Source: Pedobacter sp. BMA (GTDB lineage Bacteria; Bacteroidota; Bacteroidia; Sphingobacteriales; Sphingobacteriaceae). Taken from it: a DNA stretch of 64,000 nucleotides. The position numbers and the translations under genes were made by a program. Location of the stretch: NCBI RefSeq assembly GCF_001027745.1, contig NZ_LECU01000006.1, positions 620,001 to 684,000 of the forward strand, given 5' to 3'. This document shows positions 7,568-16,402 of the stretch, one piece after another (position 1 is the stretch's first letter; each line of letters begins with the position of its first letter). The notes beneath the pieces are model-generated. The model ran no database searches, was not told where the DNA came from, and saw only the letters and a program-made list of their open reading frames with translations.

Positions 7568-8272
7568 ATGTCCAACTTTTCGAAGCCATCTTTTGAACAG
7601 ATCATTGAGTCTAACAGACTGTTAATTCAGCCTGTTATAGATTTCGACACTTCGAAAGACCGTTTACTTCAGATGGATTTCACAGCCGCTAATACCGAGC
7701 TGACCAATGAGATTTTAGATGATACTGCATTATTTTCTGCCTGGGTAAATCAAAAACTTGCCACCCGTGATGCCCGCTATGGAATTGGTGGCTATGATGA
7801 GCATAGAACCATTTATTCCCGAAGTGCTCATTTTGATACTGGCGAAGAGCCCAGGAGATTGCATTTAGGGGTTGATATATGGGCGCCGGCAGGCACTACG
7901 GTTTATAATTTTTTTGATGCCACTGTGCATAGTTTTGCCAATAATAACCATTTCGGCGACTATGGTGCTACGATTATTCTGACCTACGATATCGAAGGCA
8001 TTCAATTTAACGTGCTTCACGGACATTTGAGTCTCAGTTCCCTGGACGGACTAACTGCAGGAAAGTTCATTCCGGCAGCCACTCCTTTTGCCACTTTAGG
8101 GGTAAAAGAAGAAAACGGCTACTGGCCTCCGCATCTGCATTTTCAAGTCATTCAGGATATGGAAGGCCTTAAAGGTGATTATCCTGGTGTATGCAAGTAT
8201 AGCGAACGGGAGAAATATCTGGCCAACTGCCCTGATCCGAATATTATTCTGCAATCAACTTTTATTGCCTGA
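7568..8272 (+). CDS. M23 metallopeptidase-like protein without export signal
   Basis: This 234-residue protein holds a LytM/M23 fold: HLGVDIW (H-x3-D metal pair, about 98-102), FGDYGATIIL, HGHL and HLHF. These are the usual zinc ligands of glycyl-glycine endopeptidases. There is no signal peptide or membrane segment, so it appears cytosolic and is unlikely to act on the wall. Close relatives, as I recall, form the middle domain of phosphotransferase/M23/aminotransferase III fusions, which suggests a small-molecule or accessory role. It follows rbfA by 23 nt. Confidence 0.75.
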   Translation: MSNFSKPSFEQIIESNRLLIQPVIDFDTSKDRLLQMDFTAANTELTNEILDDTALFSAWVNQKLATRDARYGIGGYDEHRTIYSRSAHFDTGEEPRRLHLGVDIWAPAGTTVYNFFDATVHSFANNNHFGDYGATIILTYDIEGIQFNVLHGHLSLSSLDGLTAGKFIPAATPFATLGVKEENGYWPPHLHFQVIQDMEGLKGDYPGVCKYSEREKYLANCPDPNIILQSTFIA

Positions 8273-8288
8273 TAAAGCGTAAATTAGT

Positions 8289-8945
8289 ATGATGAGAAAG
8301 TTGATTATCCTTTGCCTGCTGCTTTATAGTGGTGCCAGCATGGCCCAGCTGCAGTTTAAATCTGGCAAAACCGGCTTTGCTACTTTTTTGAGAGACAAGA
8401 TGATCTATCCCGGCTTTTCAAAAGATAACTGTATTCAGGGCACCGTAAATATCAGTTTTAAACTAGATGAAAAAGGAAGGGTGTATTCTTCGAAAGTGAG
8501 CAAAGGAATACTGAGTGAGCTGGATGAGGAAGCCCTTAGGCTTGTGAGAATGAGCAGTGGAAAATGGCAGGTTCCTGCAGGTTACGATACAACTGCTTCT
8601 GTTGTGGTACCTGTTAATTTCAGGCTTTCGGGTTACAACTGCGAAGGTAAATCCAGTTCAGATATTCAGGAAGCCATACGCAACTACCAGGCTGAAGAAG
8701 GGTTGACCAATTCCGTAATCAACTTTTATAAAAATATAGATCAGGCCAAACCAGGTCAGGAGGCGCAGATTATCTCCATCAAAAATCAGTTGGGTATAGA
8801 TGATGATTACCTCAAATCGCGTATCGATAGCGGAATGAAAAAAATGAAGCAGGGCGATAAACAAGGCGCGTGTGAAGACTTTTTGTTTGTTAAATACATG
8901 GGGAGCAAACTAGCGGATGAATACCTGGTTAAATATTGCAAGTAG
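8289..8945 (+). CDS. Secreted TonB C-terminal-domain protein
   Basis: A signal peptide ending SMAQ (about residue 19) is followed by a TonB C-terminal domain: GFATFLRDKMIYPGFSKDNCIQGTVNISFKLDEKGRV, with the EEALRLVRMSSGKWQVPAG turn. Unlike true energy transducers it has no membrane anchor and no Pro-rich linker, and about 100 residues of unknown charged sequence follow the domain. It may be a soluble adaptor or a periplasmic scaffold. Two ATGs overlap (8289 and 8292). The next gene follows after 18 nt. Confidence 0.75.
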   Translation: MMRKLIILCLLLYSGASMAQLQFKSGKTGFATFLRDKMIYPGFSKDNCIQGTVNISFKLDEKGRVYSSKVSKGILSELDEEALRLVRMSSGKWQVPAGYDTTASVVVPVNFRLSGYNCEGKSSSDIQEAIRNYQAEEGLTNSVINFYKNIDQAKPGQEAQIISIKNQLGIDDDYLKSRIDSGMKKMKQGDKQGACEDFLFVKYMGSKLADEYLVKYCK

Positions 8946-8963
8946 GTTTATATAAATCGCTTA

Positions 8964-9371
8964 ATGAGAAATACAAGCAGACTTTTTGCATTGCTGGATG
9001 TAATCAGCATTATATTATTGGCCACGCAATTCTGGAGTATGGTCACTCACTTAAATCAAATTCCAGATCAGCTGCTCTCTCAAATCAAGGTAGCGTTATT
9101 AATCCCACTGTTTTTATCATTATTTGTTTCTGCTGCAGGACTCTTTCAATATAAGCGCTTTGGTTTTATTACCTATTATGTGCAGTTCCCATTCAGATTA
9201 ATCGTATGGGTATTTTCTATCGGGTTTCTCACTTACCTCCCTGAGTTGTTTCAGGTTAGTTTAAGTGAAAAATGGTTTTATATCCTGCTCAAAGTATGCT
9301 TTGTCGCAGAGTTTTTCAGACTATACTTCACGATCCAGACTCACCGCGATCAATTAAGGAACAATTACTGA
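8964..9371 (+). CDS. Four-helix membrane protein, unknown function
   Basis: The 135-residue product has four hydrophobic segments (about 7-25, 43-64, 72-93 and 102-125) with short charged ends. I do not recognise a family. Its last 18 nt overlap the 3' end of the convergent lipid-kinase gene. It may be co-transcribed with the TonB-domain gene 18 nt upstream. Confidence 0.65.
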   Translation: MRNTSRLFALLDVISIILLATQFWSMVTHLNQIPDQLLSQIKVALLIPLFLSLFVSAAGLFQYKRFGFITYYVQFPFRLIVWVFSIGFLTYLPELFQVSLSEKWFYILLKVCFVAEFFRLYFTIQTHRDQLRNNY

Positions 9372-10211
9372 TATCGCACGTGGTATCACTTCCGCACTTA
9401 CTTCATTTACCCTCCCGATATATTCTCCGTCTACCTGAAAGTGAACCTGATGTTTTGAAAATATTTTTACTGATGCTGTTTGAAATACTTCAATCTTTTT
9501 AGGATTAAAAGGCAGTCTGGTTAACCATATCTTTATAATCTCCAGATAGGAATAATCTTTCACCAGGATAATTTCAAACAGCTCATCATCAAGTTTTCCA
9601 TCTGGATTTATTTTGAGGCCTGTTCCATACATGGTGGCGTTGGCAATGGCCACCATTGCGGCCTTTGACTTTATTTTCTCGCCTTTCAGCGAAAGCTCCA
9701 CTTCCATCCTTTTATGGTTCCAGAGCGCATGCCAGGTAGCTTTAGCATAACCCCACATCCCCCTTTCCGGCAGCGCATCGAATTTTTTAACCAGATAAGC
9801 ATTAAATCCCAGGTCTGCCAGATGGATGCAGATCTCATCATCAATCTTAATCACGTGGATTTGTTTGGCAGTTCCATGCTCAATCAGGCTCAGTGCCTCA
9901 CTGATATCTGTTGGGATACCAAGTTCTTTTGCCATACCATTTGCCGAGCCTGCAGGGATAATCCCAATGGGTGTTTGTGATTTTAATAAACAACTCGCAA
10001 CCAGTTTCAAAGTACCGTCACCTCCAACCGCAATCACCCTGTCTGCCTGAACAGATTCAATTTGTTCTTTAATTTTTGCAAGCGAACAATTATCCGGTAG
10101 TTCATAAATCACTACATCTGCTTCTCTGTTCGCAAAATGCGAAGTGATTGCCTCTTTAAGGTCAATATCGTGACTTCCTGAACCTGGATTGATGATGAAT
10201 TGAAGTTTCAT
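9354..10211 (-). CDS. Diacylglycerol/lipid kinase family protein
   Basis: This 285-residue protein has the DAGK catalytic fold: FIINPGSGS at the N-terminus, VGGDGTLKLV (about 62-71, the nucleotide-binding loop) and PIGIIPAGSANGMAKELGIP. Family members phosphorylate diacylglycerol, sphingoid bases or related lipids at the membrane face. A C-terminal beta-domain with VDGEYIG is typical. It is divergent from an App1-like phosphatase gene, which could run the reverse reaction. The exact lipid is not predictable. Confidence 0.88.
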   Translation of the reverse strand: MKLQFIINPGSGSHDIDLKEAITSHFANREADVVIYELPDNCSLAKIKEQIESVQADRVIAVGGDGTLKLVASCLLKSQTPIGIIPAGSANGMAKELGIPTDISEALSLIEHGTAKQIHVIKIDDEICIHLADLGFNAYLVKKFDALPERGMWGYAKATWHALWNHKRMEVELSLKGEKIKSKAAMVAIANATMYGTGLKINPDGKLDDELFEIILVKDYSYLEIIKIWLTRLPFNPKKIEVFQTASVKIFSKHQVHFQVDGEYIGRVNEVSAEVIPRAISVIVP

Positions 10212-10269
10212 ATTTTTACCTTAATGATTTACAACACAAACAAGTTTTAACAAACACTGTTTTACAACA

Positions 10270-11244
10270 ATGAATAAATCTGCAAGTGTAAAAGTTTATC
10301 ATGGATACGGACACAAGCATAATCTGGTAGTTTATGGGCATGTTTTCAAACGCAGGGCGAAAAGCCGGCAGATTTACAGCAACAAAATATTTGTTAATAT
10401 TCTACACCTGTTAAAGCTTTTCATCCTGAAGCCCTATCCATTTATAAACGTAAGGCTGCAGTTTTTTGATCAAACCATTTATAACCGTACGGAACAAGAC
10501 GGCTTTTTCAGGTTTGAATGGGAAGCTACTGAAGATGTGAAAGCGGGATGGCATTTTGTAAAAGTTGAGGCGGTGGATGAGGCCGGAAATGTGTTAAGTG
10601 CAGGTGAAGGGAAAGTGTATGTTCCTCATATCACACAGTATGCTTTTATTTCTGATGTGGATGATACCGTGATGATTTCTCACTCGGCTACCATTGCCAG
10701 GAGGTTAAGAGAACTTTTTATTAAAAATCCACATACACGAAAAACGTTTCCGAATGTTGCAGAACATTACCGGCAGCTTGCTTTATCACATACGCAGGAG
10801 GATCAGCCCAACCCTTTTTTTTATGTCAGCAGCAGCGAATGGAACCTTTACGATTATTTAATTGAAACATTTCATTTCCATAAACTGCCAGATGGGGCTT
10901 TTTTACTGAACACATTAAAAAGATGGAAGGATTTAATAGCTACAGGTAAAACCGGACACGAGGGCAAGTTACTTAGGGTTATGAGGATACTTGATGCTTT
11001 CCCGAACCAAAAATTTGTTTTCTTTGGCGACAATTCTCAGCAGGATCCCACTATATATGCGGCTATCGTAGAAAAATATCCACAAAATATAGCTGCGGTC
11101 TACATCAGGAACATCAGGCCTGAAAAATTCATAGATGCAAGGTCCGCTTTAGACAAAATTGAGCTTAAGGGGGTGGAAACCTGTTTGTTTAACAGTAGTG
11201 AGGAAGCCATCAGCCATTCAAAAAAAATAGGCCTGATAAAATAG
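10270..11244 (+). CDS. App1-like phosphatidate phosphatase (DUF2183)
   Basis: The 324-residue protein has an N-terminal beta-rich domain (about 1-120) and a HAD-type catalytic domain starting with FISDVDDTVM (the DxDxT motif, about D128), then FYVSSSEWNLYDYL and FFGDNSQQDP. These match the DUF2183 catalytic domain of yeast App1, a magnesium-dependent phosphatidate phosphatase. No signal peptide. It is divergent from the DAG-kinase-like gene across a 58-nt gap. Substrate in bacteria is an inference. Confidence 0.85.
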   Translation: MNKSASVKVYHGYGHKHNLVVYGHVFKRRAKSRQIYSNKIFVNILHLLKLFILKPYPFINVRLQFFDQTIYNRTEQDGFFRFEWEATEDVKAGWHFVKVEAVDEAGNVLSAGEGKVYVPHITQYAFISDVDDTVMISHSATIARRLRELFIKNPHTRKTFPNVAEHYRQLALSHTQEDQPNPFFYVSSSEWNLYDYLIETFHFHKLPDGAFLLNTLKRWKDLIATGKTGHEGKLLRVMRILDAFPNQKFVFFGDNSQQDPTIYAAIVEKYPQNIAAVYIRNIRPEKFIDARSALDKIELKGVETCLFNSSEEAISHSKKIGLIK

Positions 11245-11274
11245 TTCTTACGCTTTATCGTCAGTTATAGTTTT

Positions 11275-11643
11275 TCAGGAAATGGATTTTCCAAAGGGTG
11301 TAAACGCCAGATTCATGAGCTTGAAATGCTGACGTCCGAACGGGATACCTACGATGGTGATACAAAGTAATATCCCAAAGAAAAGATGTGTCAGTGCAAT
11401 CCAGAATCCTCCACAGAGAATCCAGATCAGGTTCATAATGGTTGACAGGCAGCCGGTGTTAGAAGATGTATCTTTAATTTTGACGCCAAAAGGCGCAAGG
11501 CCAACTATCGCAAATTTAAAACATTGAATGCCAAAGGGTATGCCAACAATAGTGAGGCATAAAATTAATCCGCCAATAATATATTCGAAAAAGATAAATA
11601 TACCGCCAAAAATAATCCAGATGATATTGCCTAAAAAGTTCAT
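11275..11643 (-). CDS. YccF-family inner membrane protein
   Basis: The 122-residue protein is an internal duplication: NIIWIIFGGIF...IVGIPFGIQCFK...PFG repeats as NLIWILCGGFW...IVGIPFGRQHFK...PFG. This is the hallmark of the YccF family (DUF307). Two to four membrane segments are expected. Function is not established. It lies 64 nt after dapF on the same strand. Confidence 0.88.
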   Translation of the reverse strand: MNFLGNIIWIIFGGIFIFFEYIIGGLILCLTIVGIPFGIQCFKFAIVGLAPFGVKIKDTSSNTGCLSTIMNLIWILCGGFWIALTHLFFGILLCITIVGIPFGRQHFKLMNLAFTPFGKSIS

Positions 11644-11707
11644 GTTTTGCTTTTAGTTAAGATATCGAATGGCTGGCTTTGTTACAACTGGATACTTAAA
11701 GGCCAGG

Positions 11708-12490
11708 TTATTCAACCTCGCCTTCAAATACTAATTTTGCCGGACCGCATAAAAATACATTGGTAAATTTATGTCCGTCGTAATCGAATTCTATTTTAAT
11801 GTCGCCGCCCAATACTTTGATCGCAGTTGTAATATGGCCTGTCTGGTTTTTGTATTTCGCCATTGCCATTGCAACAGCGGTAACACCAGTGCCACAGGCA
11901 TAGGTTTCATCTTCAACGCCACGTTCGTAAGTACGCACAAATAAATGGTCGCCATTATCTTCAACGAAATTTACATTAATTCCCTTTTCGTTATAGTTGG
12001 TATTATAGCGGATGCTTTTTCCGGCATTAAAAACATCAAAACTGCTTAAGTTATCCTGTATGGCAACATAATGAGGAGAGCCTGTGTTTAGTACGAAAGC
12101 CTCGCCATCATTTGTGATGGAATCCACATCAATCATCTGAAGGTCAACCCAATCTCCCGATTCTGAAATTCTGGCATAATGAGGACCGTCTACTGCCAAA
12201 AAGTTAGTCTCTTTGCCAATGATGCCCAGGTGCTTAGCAAAGGCCACAATGCAGCGGCCACCGTTTCCACACATACTACCTAATTTTCCATCAGCATTAA
12301 AGTAGTGCATCTCAAAATCATAATCAGGATGTTTGGTCAGAAACATGAGCCCATCTGCGCCCACACCAAAACGTCGGTGACATAGTTTTTCAACCAGTTC
12401 ATTATCAATGTTTTTTAGTGGTCCTGCAGTGTGATCAATCAAAATAAAATCGTTACCTGCACCCTGATATTTTAAAAAATTGATTTTCAT
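11708..12490 (-). CDS. dapF: Diaminopimelate epimerase
   Basis: DapF interconverts LL- and meso-diaminopimelate for lysine and peptidoglycan synthesis. The two half-domains each carry a catalytic cysteine: MCGNGGRC (about 74-81) and ACGTGVTA (about 200). YQGAGNDFILID at the N-terminus is the substrate-side motif. At 260 residues its length is normal. yccF follows. Confidence 0.95.
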   Translation of the reverse strand: MKINFLKYQGAGNDFILIDHTAGPLKNIDNELVEKLCHRRFGVGADGLMFLTKHPDYDFEMHYFNADGKLGSMCGNGGRCIVAFAKHLGIIGKETNFLAVDGPHYARISESGDWVDLQMIDVDSITNDGEAFVLNTGSPHYVAIQDNLSSFDVFNAGKSIRYNTNYNEKGINVNFVEDNGDHLFVRTYERGVEDETYACGTGVTAVAMAMAKYKNQTGHITTAIKVLGGDIKIEFDYDGHKFTNVFLCGPAKLVFEGEVE

Positions 12491-12867
12491 TTAATCTTCA
12501 TTATTTTATGCAATATTTGAGTTGCAATATTTCTTAGGCTCCTTATGTTTTGTAATTTAACATTTTTTAACAAGGTTTAAAGCGCTTTGAAGATGCAAAT
12601 ATCGTTTATATGGTATTAAATTTGAATAAACTTACAAAAGAAAATTTGAGCAGATAAAAACTGCCTGAGCATCCTGCTTAAATCAAAGTGACCAGGTGCT
12701 TAAGCGAATTGACCGAAATCGATTATAGGCAAACCATTAGCTAGCAAATTAGTTTATAACAGATCAGGTTTTTAAATTAACATTATCAAACAAGTGAAGT
12801 TACTAGAGTCTAACCAATCAATAGGTTTTAATGGCTTCATGACTATTAAAAAACAATATACAAACAC
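12491..12867. other. Intergenic region between dapF and degP
   Basis: No coding frame is convincing. It holds a 10-bp direct repeat TGCAATATTT at 12509-12518 and 12523-12532, close to the dapF start and possibly an operator, and a TAAATTTG (-7-like) at 12617-12624 facing degP, which would give a long 5' UTR of about 240 nt. No -33 partner lies at the usual distance, so the degP promoter remains uncertain. Confidence 0.4.
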
Positions 12868-14421
12868 ATGAAAAAAATATTAGGAGTTACCGTATTAGCT
12901 GCCTTTATAGGTGGGGTAGCAGCGGTTGGGGGTTATAAGCTATTTGAGCGCAACCAAACAGGCAGTACAATTTCTGAAAAGCAGAATTTGTACTTTGCCA
13001 ATAACCCGTTAAAGGTTTCATCTGCGGGTACTGCAGATTTTACTCAGGCAGCGGCTGCGGTTGCGCCAGGCGTAGTCCACATTAAAACAACATACGAAGC
13101 TAAGAGTGGTGGTAATGAACGCAGTTCATCTCCTTTTGATATGTTCGATGATTTCTTCGGAGGCGGTGGCCGTCAGGCACAACGTCAGCCAAGGGCGGCA
13201 TCCGGATCGGGTGTCATCATCAGCCAGGATGGATATATCGTAACGAATAATCACGTAGTAGAAAATGCTTCGAAAGTGGAAGTAGTGTTAACCGACAGAA
13301 GAAAGGTAGAAGCTAAGGTAATTGGTCGTGACCCTAATACAGATTTAGCCTTGATCAAAGTAAACGCTACAGGATTGCCGGTAGTGAAAATGGGTAACTC
13401 TGATAATGTTCAGGTTGGTGAATGGGTGCTGGCAGTAGGTTTCCCGTTAGATTTAAATACAACTGTTACAGCAGGTATTGTAAGCGCAAAAAACCGGAGC
13501 ATAGGTATTATTGGTCAGGAACAACGTGGAAATGAAATGACAGAGCAGGAATACCGTGAATATCAGCGTACAGGTAAAAGACCACAGGCACCGGCGAACA
13601 CGAGTATCGAATCTTTTATCCAGACAGATGCTGCCATTAATCCCGGAAACAGTGGTGGCGCATTGGTAAACGCAAGTGGCGAGCTTGTAGGTATCAATTC
13701 AGCTATTGCTTCTCAAAGTGGTTATAACCAGGGTTATGGTTTTGCTATACCGGTTAACCTCGCCCGTAAAATTGTTGATGATTTTATGAAATATGGCTCT
13801 GTTAAACGTGGTTATATTGGTGTTAACTTCTTCCCGCTTAGTGCAGAGGAAAAACCAGATAATATCAAGACAAACGAGGTGAGCGGCTTATACGTGAGTG
13901 ATGTGGTTGCTGGTGGCGGTGCTGCTGCAGCTGGTATTAAACCAGGCGACATTATCAAAAAGGTAGAGGGTGTGGTTATTAACGACTCACCTGATTTACA
14001 GGAGAAAATTGGCCGCCTAAATCCAGGTGATAAAGTGAAATTAAGCGTATTGAGAGATGGTTCATTAAAAGACATTACCGTAACCTTAAAAGGTGAATCA
14101 AGTGTTGGTTTAACCGCAACCAATACTGCTGCGAAAAGTGTTGAGGTTTCTAAGTTGGGCGCAACGTTTGCTCCTGCTACGCAAGCCCAGAAATCTAAGT
14201 ATGGAATTAATAGTGGGGTTGTAGTGACTTCAGTTGTTACTGGTAAAGCTTTCGATAACATTGGTGTAGAAAAGGGATTAATTATTACGAAAGTTAACGG
14301 ACAGCCGGTAAGCTCTGTTGCAGATGTGCAGAAGGCATTGCCAATGGGCAGAAATAATATGATCAATATTTCTGGTATTGGTGAGCAAGGAACTTACAAT
14401 TTCAGCTTCCCTGCACAGTAG
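12868..14421 (+). CDS. degP: Do-like periplasmic serine protease
   Basis: DegP/HtrA degrades or refolds damaged envelope proteins. The 517-residue protein has an N-terminal membrane or signal segment (about 4-22), a Gly-rich loop (GGGGRQAQRQ), and a trypsin-like domain with His in TNNHVV (about 129), Asp in NTDLALIKV (about 159) and Ser in PGNSGGALV (about 262). Two PDZ domains follow (about 325-415 and 430-517), the first with RGYIGVNF and AGIKPGD. A GC-rich hairpin terminator lies 20 nt after the stop. Confidence 0.94.
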   Translation: MKKILGVTVLAAFIGGVAAVGGYKLFERNQTGSTISEKQNLYFANNPLKVSSAGTADFTQAAAAVAPGVVHIKTTYEAKSGGNERSSSPFDMFDDFFGGGGRQAQRQPRAASGSGVIISQDGYIVTNNHVVENASKVEVVLTDRRKVEAKVIGRDPNTDLALIKVNATGLPVVKMGNSDNVQVGEWVLAVGFPLDLNTTVTAGIVSAKNRSIGIIGQEQRGNEMTEQEYREYQRTGKRPQAPANTSIESFIQTDAAINPGNSGGALVNASGELVGINSAIASQSGYNQGYGFAIPVNLARKIVDDFMKYGSVKRGYIGVNFFPLSAEEKPDNIKTNEVSGLYVSDVVAGGGAAAAGIKPGDIIKKVEGVVINDSPDLQEKIGRLNPGDKVKLSVLRDGSLKDITVTLKGESSVGLTATNTAAKSVEVSKLGATFAPATQAQKSKYGINSGVVVTSVVTGKAFDNIGVEKGLIITKVNGQPVSSVADVQKALPMGRNNMINISGIGEQGTYNFSFPAQ

Positions 14422-14441
14422 ATTTCTTTAGTACAATACTG

Positions 14442-14476
14442 AAGCTCCTTGATGTTATGTCAAGGAGCTTTTTTAT
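14442..14476 (+). terminator. degP terminator
   Basis: AAGCTCCTTG (14442-14451) pairs perfectly with CAAGGAGCTT (14461-14470) and is followed by TTTTATTT. Confidence 0.85.
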
Positions 14477-14509
14477 TTATACCCGTTTTTTGTAACGGGC
14501 TTAGATTGA

Positions 14510-14602
14510 CAGGGGCTTGGCAGGGGCTTAACAGGGGGTTAACAGGGGGTTAGTAGGGGCAAATGCCTGTTAACCCCCTCTCGATTCCCTGTTGAGCCCC
14601 TG
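14510..14602. repeat. 11-bp tandem repeat folding back as a large inverted repeat
   Basis: Units CAGGGGCTTGG, CAGGGGCTTAA, CAGGGGGTTAA, CAGGGGGTTAG and TAGGGGCAAAT run in exact 11-bp register from 14510 to 14564. The complementary form (CCTGTTAACCC, CCTCTCGATTC, CCTGTTGAGCC) continues in the same period to 14602. The 37-nt arms 14521-14557 and 14566-14602 pair with a few mismatches around an 8-nt loop. It sits between convergent genes and between two ordinary terminators. Confidence 0.85.
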
Positions 14603-14660
14603 TAAATAAACTATCAGTATTGGGCTGGAATGGAACAAAAATGCTGAGGTTGCAAAACGA

Positions 14661-14696
14661 AAAAGGCGGCAATCTGTAATCCAGATGCCGCCTTTT
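14661..14696 (-). terminator. Terminator of the lipoprotein operon, probably bidirectional
   Basis: AAAAGGCGGC (14661-14670) pairs with GCCGCCTTTT (14687-14696), with an inner ATCTG/CAGAT stem and one bulged A. T or A runs flank both sides. Confidence 0.8.
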
Positions 14697-14716
14697 ATAT
14701 ATTGGAAATTTCTATC

Positions 14717-15100
14717 TTATTGAGAACAGGATCCGTCGGGGATCTCTTTACTGATTTTTACCACTTTGGTTACAACCAGTGTAGAATCAAAGTCCTGGGA
14801 AACGGTAGCGGTATCAGATTTTGTAAAATAGCCTTCTAATTCAACGTAAACCGGTTCATAAGGTTTTTCGAAGCCAAGGTTGTTGTATTGCAGTTCAAGG
14901 TTTTTAATACTATCGGTAACCCAGTATTCACGTCCGTCCTCACAAAGTGTAAAGGACTTCATTTCCGGGCCAAAGGTATACAAGCCTTTAACCATTTTTA
15001 CATTCGTTTTATCACCCTCGGCTTTATTATCCCTATTACAAGCTGTAACGGCTACGCCAAGGAGCACAACGAATACTATTGCTTGCTTAAAAAACTTCAT
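14717..15100 (-). CDS. NlpE-like lipoprotein
   Basis: A 127-residue lipoprotein: hydrophobic leader, lipobox AVTAC (Cys about 21), then a small beta-barrel-like domain with KGLYTFGPEMKSFTLCEDGREYWVTD, resembling the C-terminal OB domain of NlpE. NlpE senses envelope and copper stress in enterics, but the role here is not known. The start lies 1 nt after the stop of the LolC/E-type permease, so the two are translationally close and probably co-expressed. Confidence 0.75.
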   Translation of the reverse strand: MKFFKQAIVFVVLLGVAVTACNRDNKAEGDKTNVKMVKGLYTFGPEMKSFTLCEDGREYWVTDSIKNLELQYNNLGFEKPYEPVYVELEGYFTKSDTATVSQDFDSTLVVTKVVKISKEIPDGSCSQ

Positions 15101-15101
15101 G

Positions 15102-16328
15102 CTATATAGTTTGATTTATTTGATCGATCTTCTTTACACTTAAATTAGATGACAAAGCAGATGCCAAAAATGAGAAAATACCAACCGTAATGAAAACTAA
15201 TACAAAATCTTTCCATTTCAATCCTATCGGATAGGAATTCAGCATTGAACCCTCTCCCATTTTTATGATGCCGAAGGTATGTTGGAGGTAATAAAATATT
15301 ACACCAATGATTAAACCCAGCACGCAGCCCGACATCGTAATCATCATGCCTTCAATCAGGAAAATACGTTTAATTAATTTTCTTCCTGCGCCCAGGCTAC
15401 TGAGGATGGCAATGTCCTTTACTTTATCAATTACCAGCATCGTTAATGAGCCCACAACGTTAAAAATGGCAATGATCAGAATAAAGGTGAGGATGATATA
15501 AACCATGCTTTTTTCCGAATTGAAAATATGATGCAAAGAACTATTTTGTTCAGCCCGGTTTTTCACTGAAAAAGTATCACCAAGTTTACTGGCAATTTCA
15601 CTTTTGAAATCATCAACGTCTACTCCCTGATTAAGATTGATTTCGAGTGATGAAACATTTACAGGCTCATCAAGTAATTCACGGGCAAATTCGAGCGGCA
15701 CAATGATGCCATTGTCAAACTCTTCCTGCACTTCGAAAACACCGCTAACAGGTATGCTCTTTAAATTGAAATCTTCAGTCGGATTGATAGAATTCACCGC
15801 AATCGTTTTCTTTGGGGAGTATAATTCCAGTTCGGTGAAGGGGTCGAAAGTATTAATCGCCAGATAACTTTGCAGGCCATTACCGATCACTGCGTGGTTG
15901 CCGCTCTTGCTTTTTAATACAAACTTTCCTTCTCTAATCGTACTGTCTAGTTTTGGATTTTTTAAATAAGCATCACTTACGCCTTTCACCATACCTACGG
16001 CCTGCTTGTTATTGTATTTTAACAAGGCATTTTCCTGCAGTACTTCAGCGAAAGCGTAAACAGCTTTGTTTTTTCTGAGGGAATTGAAATAAGTAGTGTT
16101 GGGGTCAAAGGTTTTGCCTTTTGCAGGCGTAATCTGGATTTGTGGGGTAACGGTATCAAACATTCCCAAAACCACCGTTTCCAGTCCGTTAAAAACCGAA
16201 AGTATAATAATTAGTGCGGCGCTTCCAACCATAACACCAACCATTGATATGCCTGATATCAGATTGATGGCATTTGTAGACTTCTTTGCGAACAAATACC
16301 TTTTGGCAATATAGAACGACGCATTCAC
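15102..16328 (-). CDS. LolC/LolE-type ABC transporter permease (FtsX family)
   Basis: The 408-residue protein has an N-terminal helix (AINLISGISMVGVMVGSAALIIILSVF is one hydrophobic span), a large periplasmic MacB-like domain, and three C-terminal helices around SLTMLVIDKVKDIAILSSLGA, a sequence typical of lipoprotein-releasing permeases. In the LolCDE system such permeases extract lipoproteins from the inner membrane. No ATPase gene is adjacent. The next gene encodes a lipoprotein. Confidence 0.9.
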   Translation of the reverse strand: MNASFYIAKRYLFAKKSTNAINLISGISMVGVMVGSAALIIILSVFNGLETVVLGMFDTVTPQIQITPAKGKTFDPNTTYFNSLRKNKAVYAFAEVLQENALLKYNNKQAVGMVKGVSDAYLKNPKLDSTIREGKFVLKSKSGNHAVIGNGLQSYLAINTFDPFTELELYSPKKTIAVNSINPTEDFNLKSIPVSGVFEVQEEFDNGIIVPLEFARELLDEPVNVSSLEINLNQGVDVDDFKSEIASKLGDTFSVKNRAEQNSSLHHIFNSEKSMVYIILTFILIIAIFNVVGSLTMLVIDKVKDIAILSSLGAGRKLIKRIFLIEGMMITMSGCVLGLIIGVIFYYLQHTFGIIKMGEGSMLNSYPIGLKWKDFVLVFITVGIFSFLASALSSNLSVKKIDQINQTI

Positions 16329-16347
16329 GCTGGTAAAGATAGTTAAA

Positions 16348-16371
16348 ATGTAAGATGTATCATGTAAGATG
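16348..16371. repeat. Short direct repeat ATGTAAGATG
   Basis: ATGTAAGATG occurs at 16348-16357 and 16362-16371, in the spacer upstream of the permease gene. It resembles a fragment of simple repeats seen in Bacteroidetes spacers. No function assigned. Confidence 0.5.
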
Positions 16372-16402
16372 GAAAATGCAACCTGCCCTAACTCACTTTT
16401 CG

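Noticed and set aside
12569-12624. Full -33/-7 promoter for degP
   Set aside because: The nearest TTTG (12586-12589) is 27 nt from TAAATTTG, outside the usual spacing, so only the -7 match is noted.
13812-14366. 184-residue reverse frame inside degP
   Set aside because: It is fully antisense to the well-supported degP PDZ region and has low-complexity composition with no motif.
14510-14602. CRISPR array
   Set aside because: The repeat unit is 11 bp with no spacers and no cas genes.
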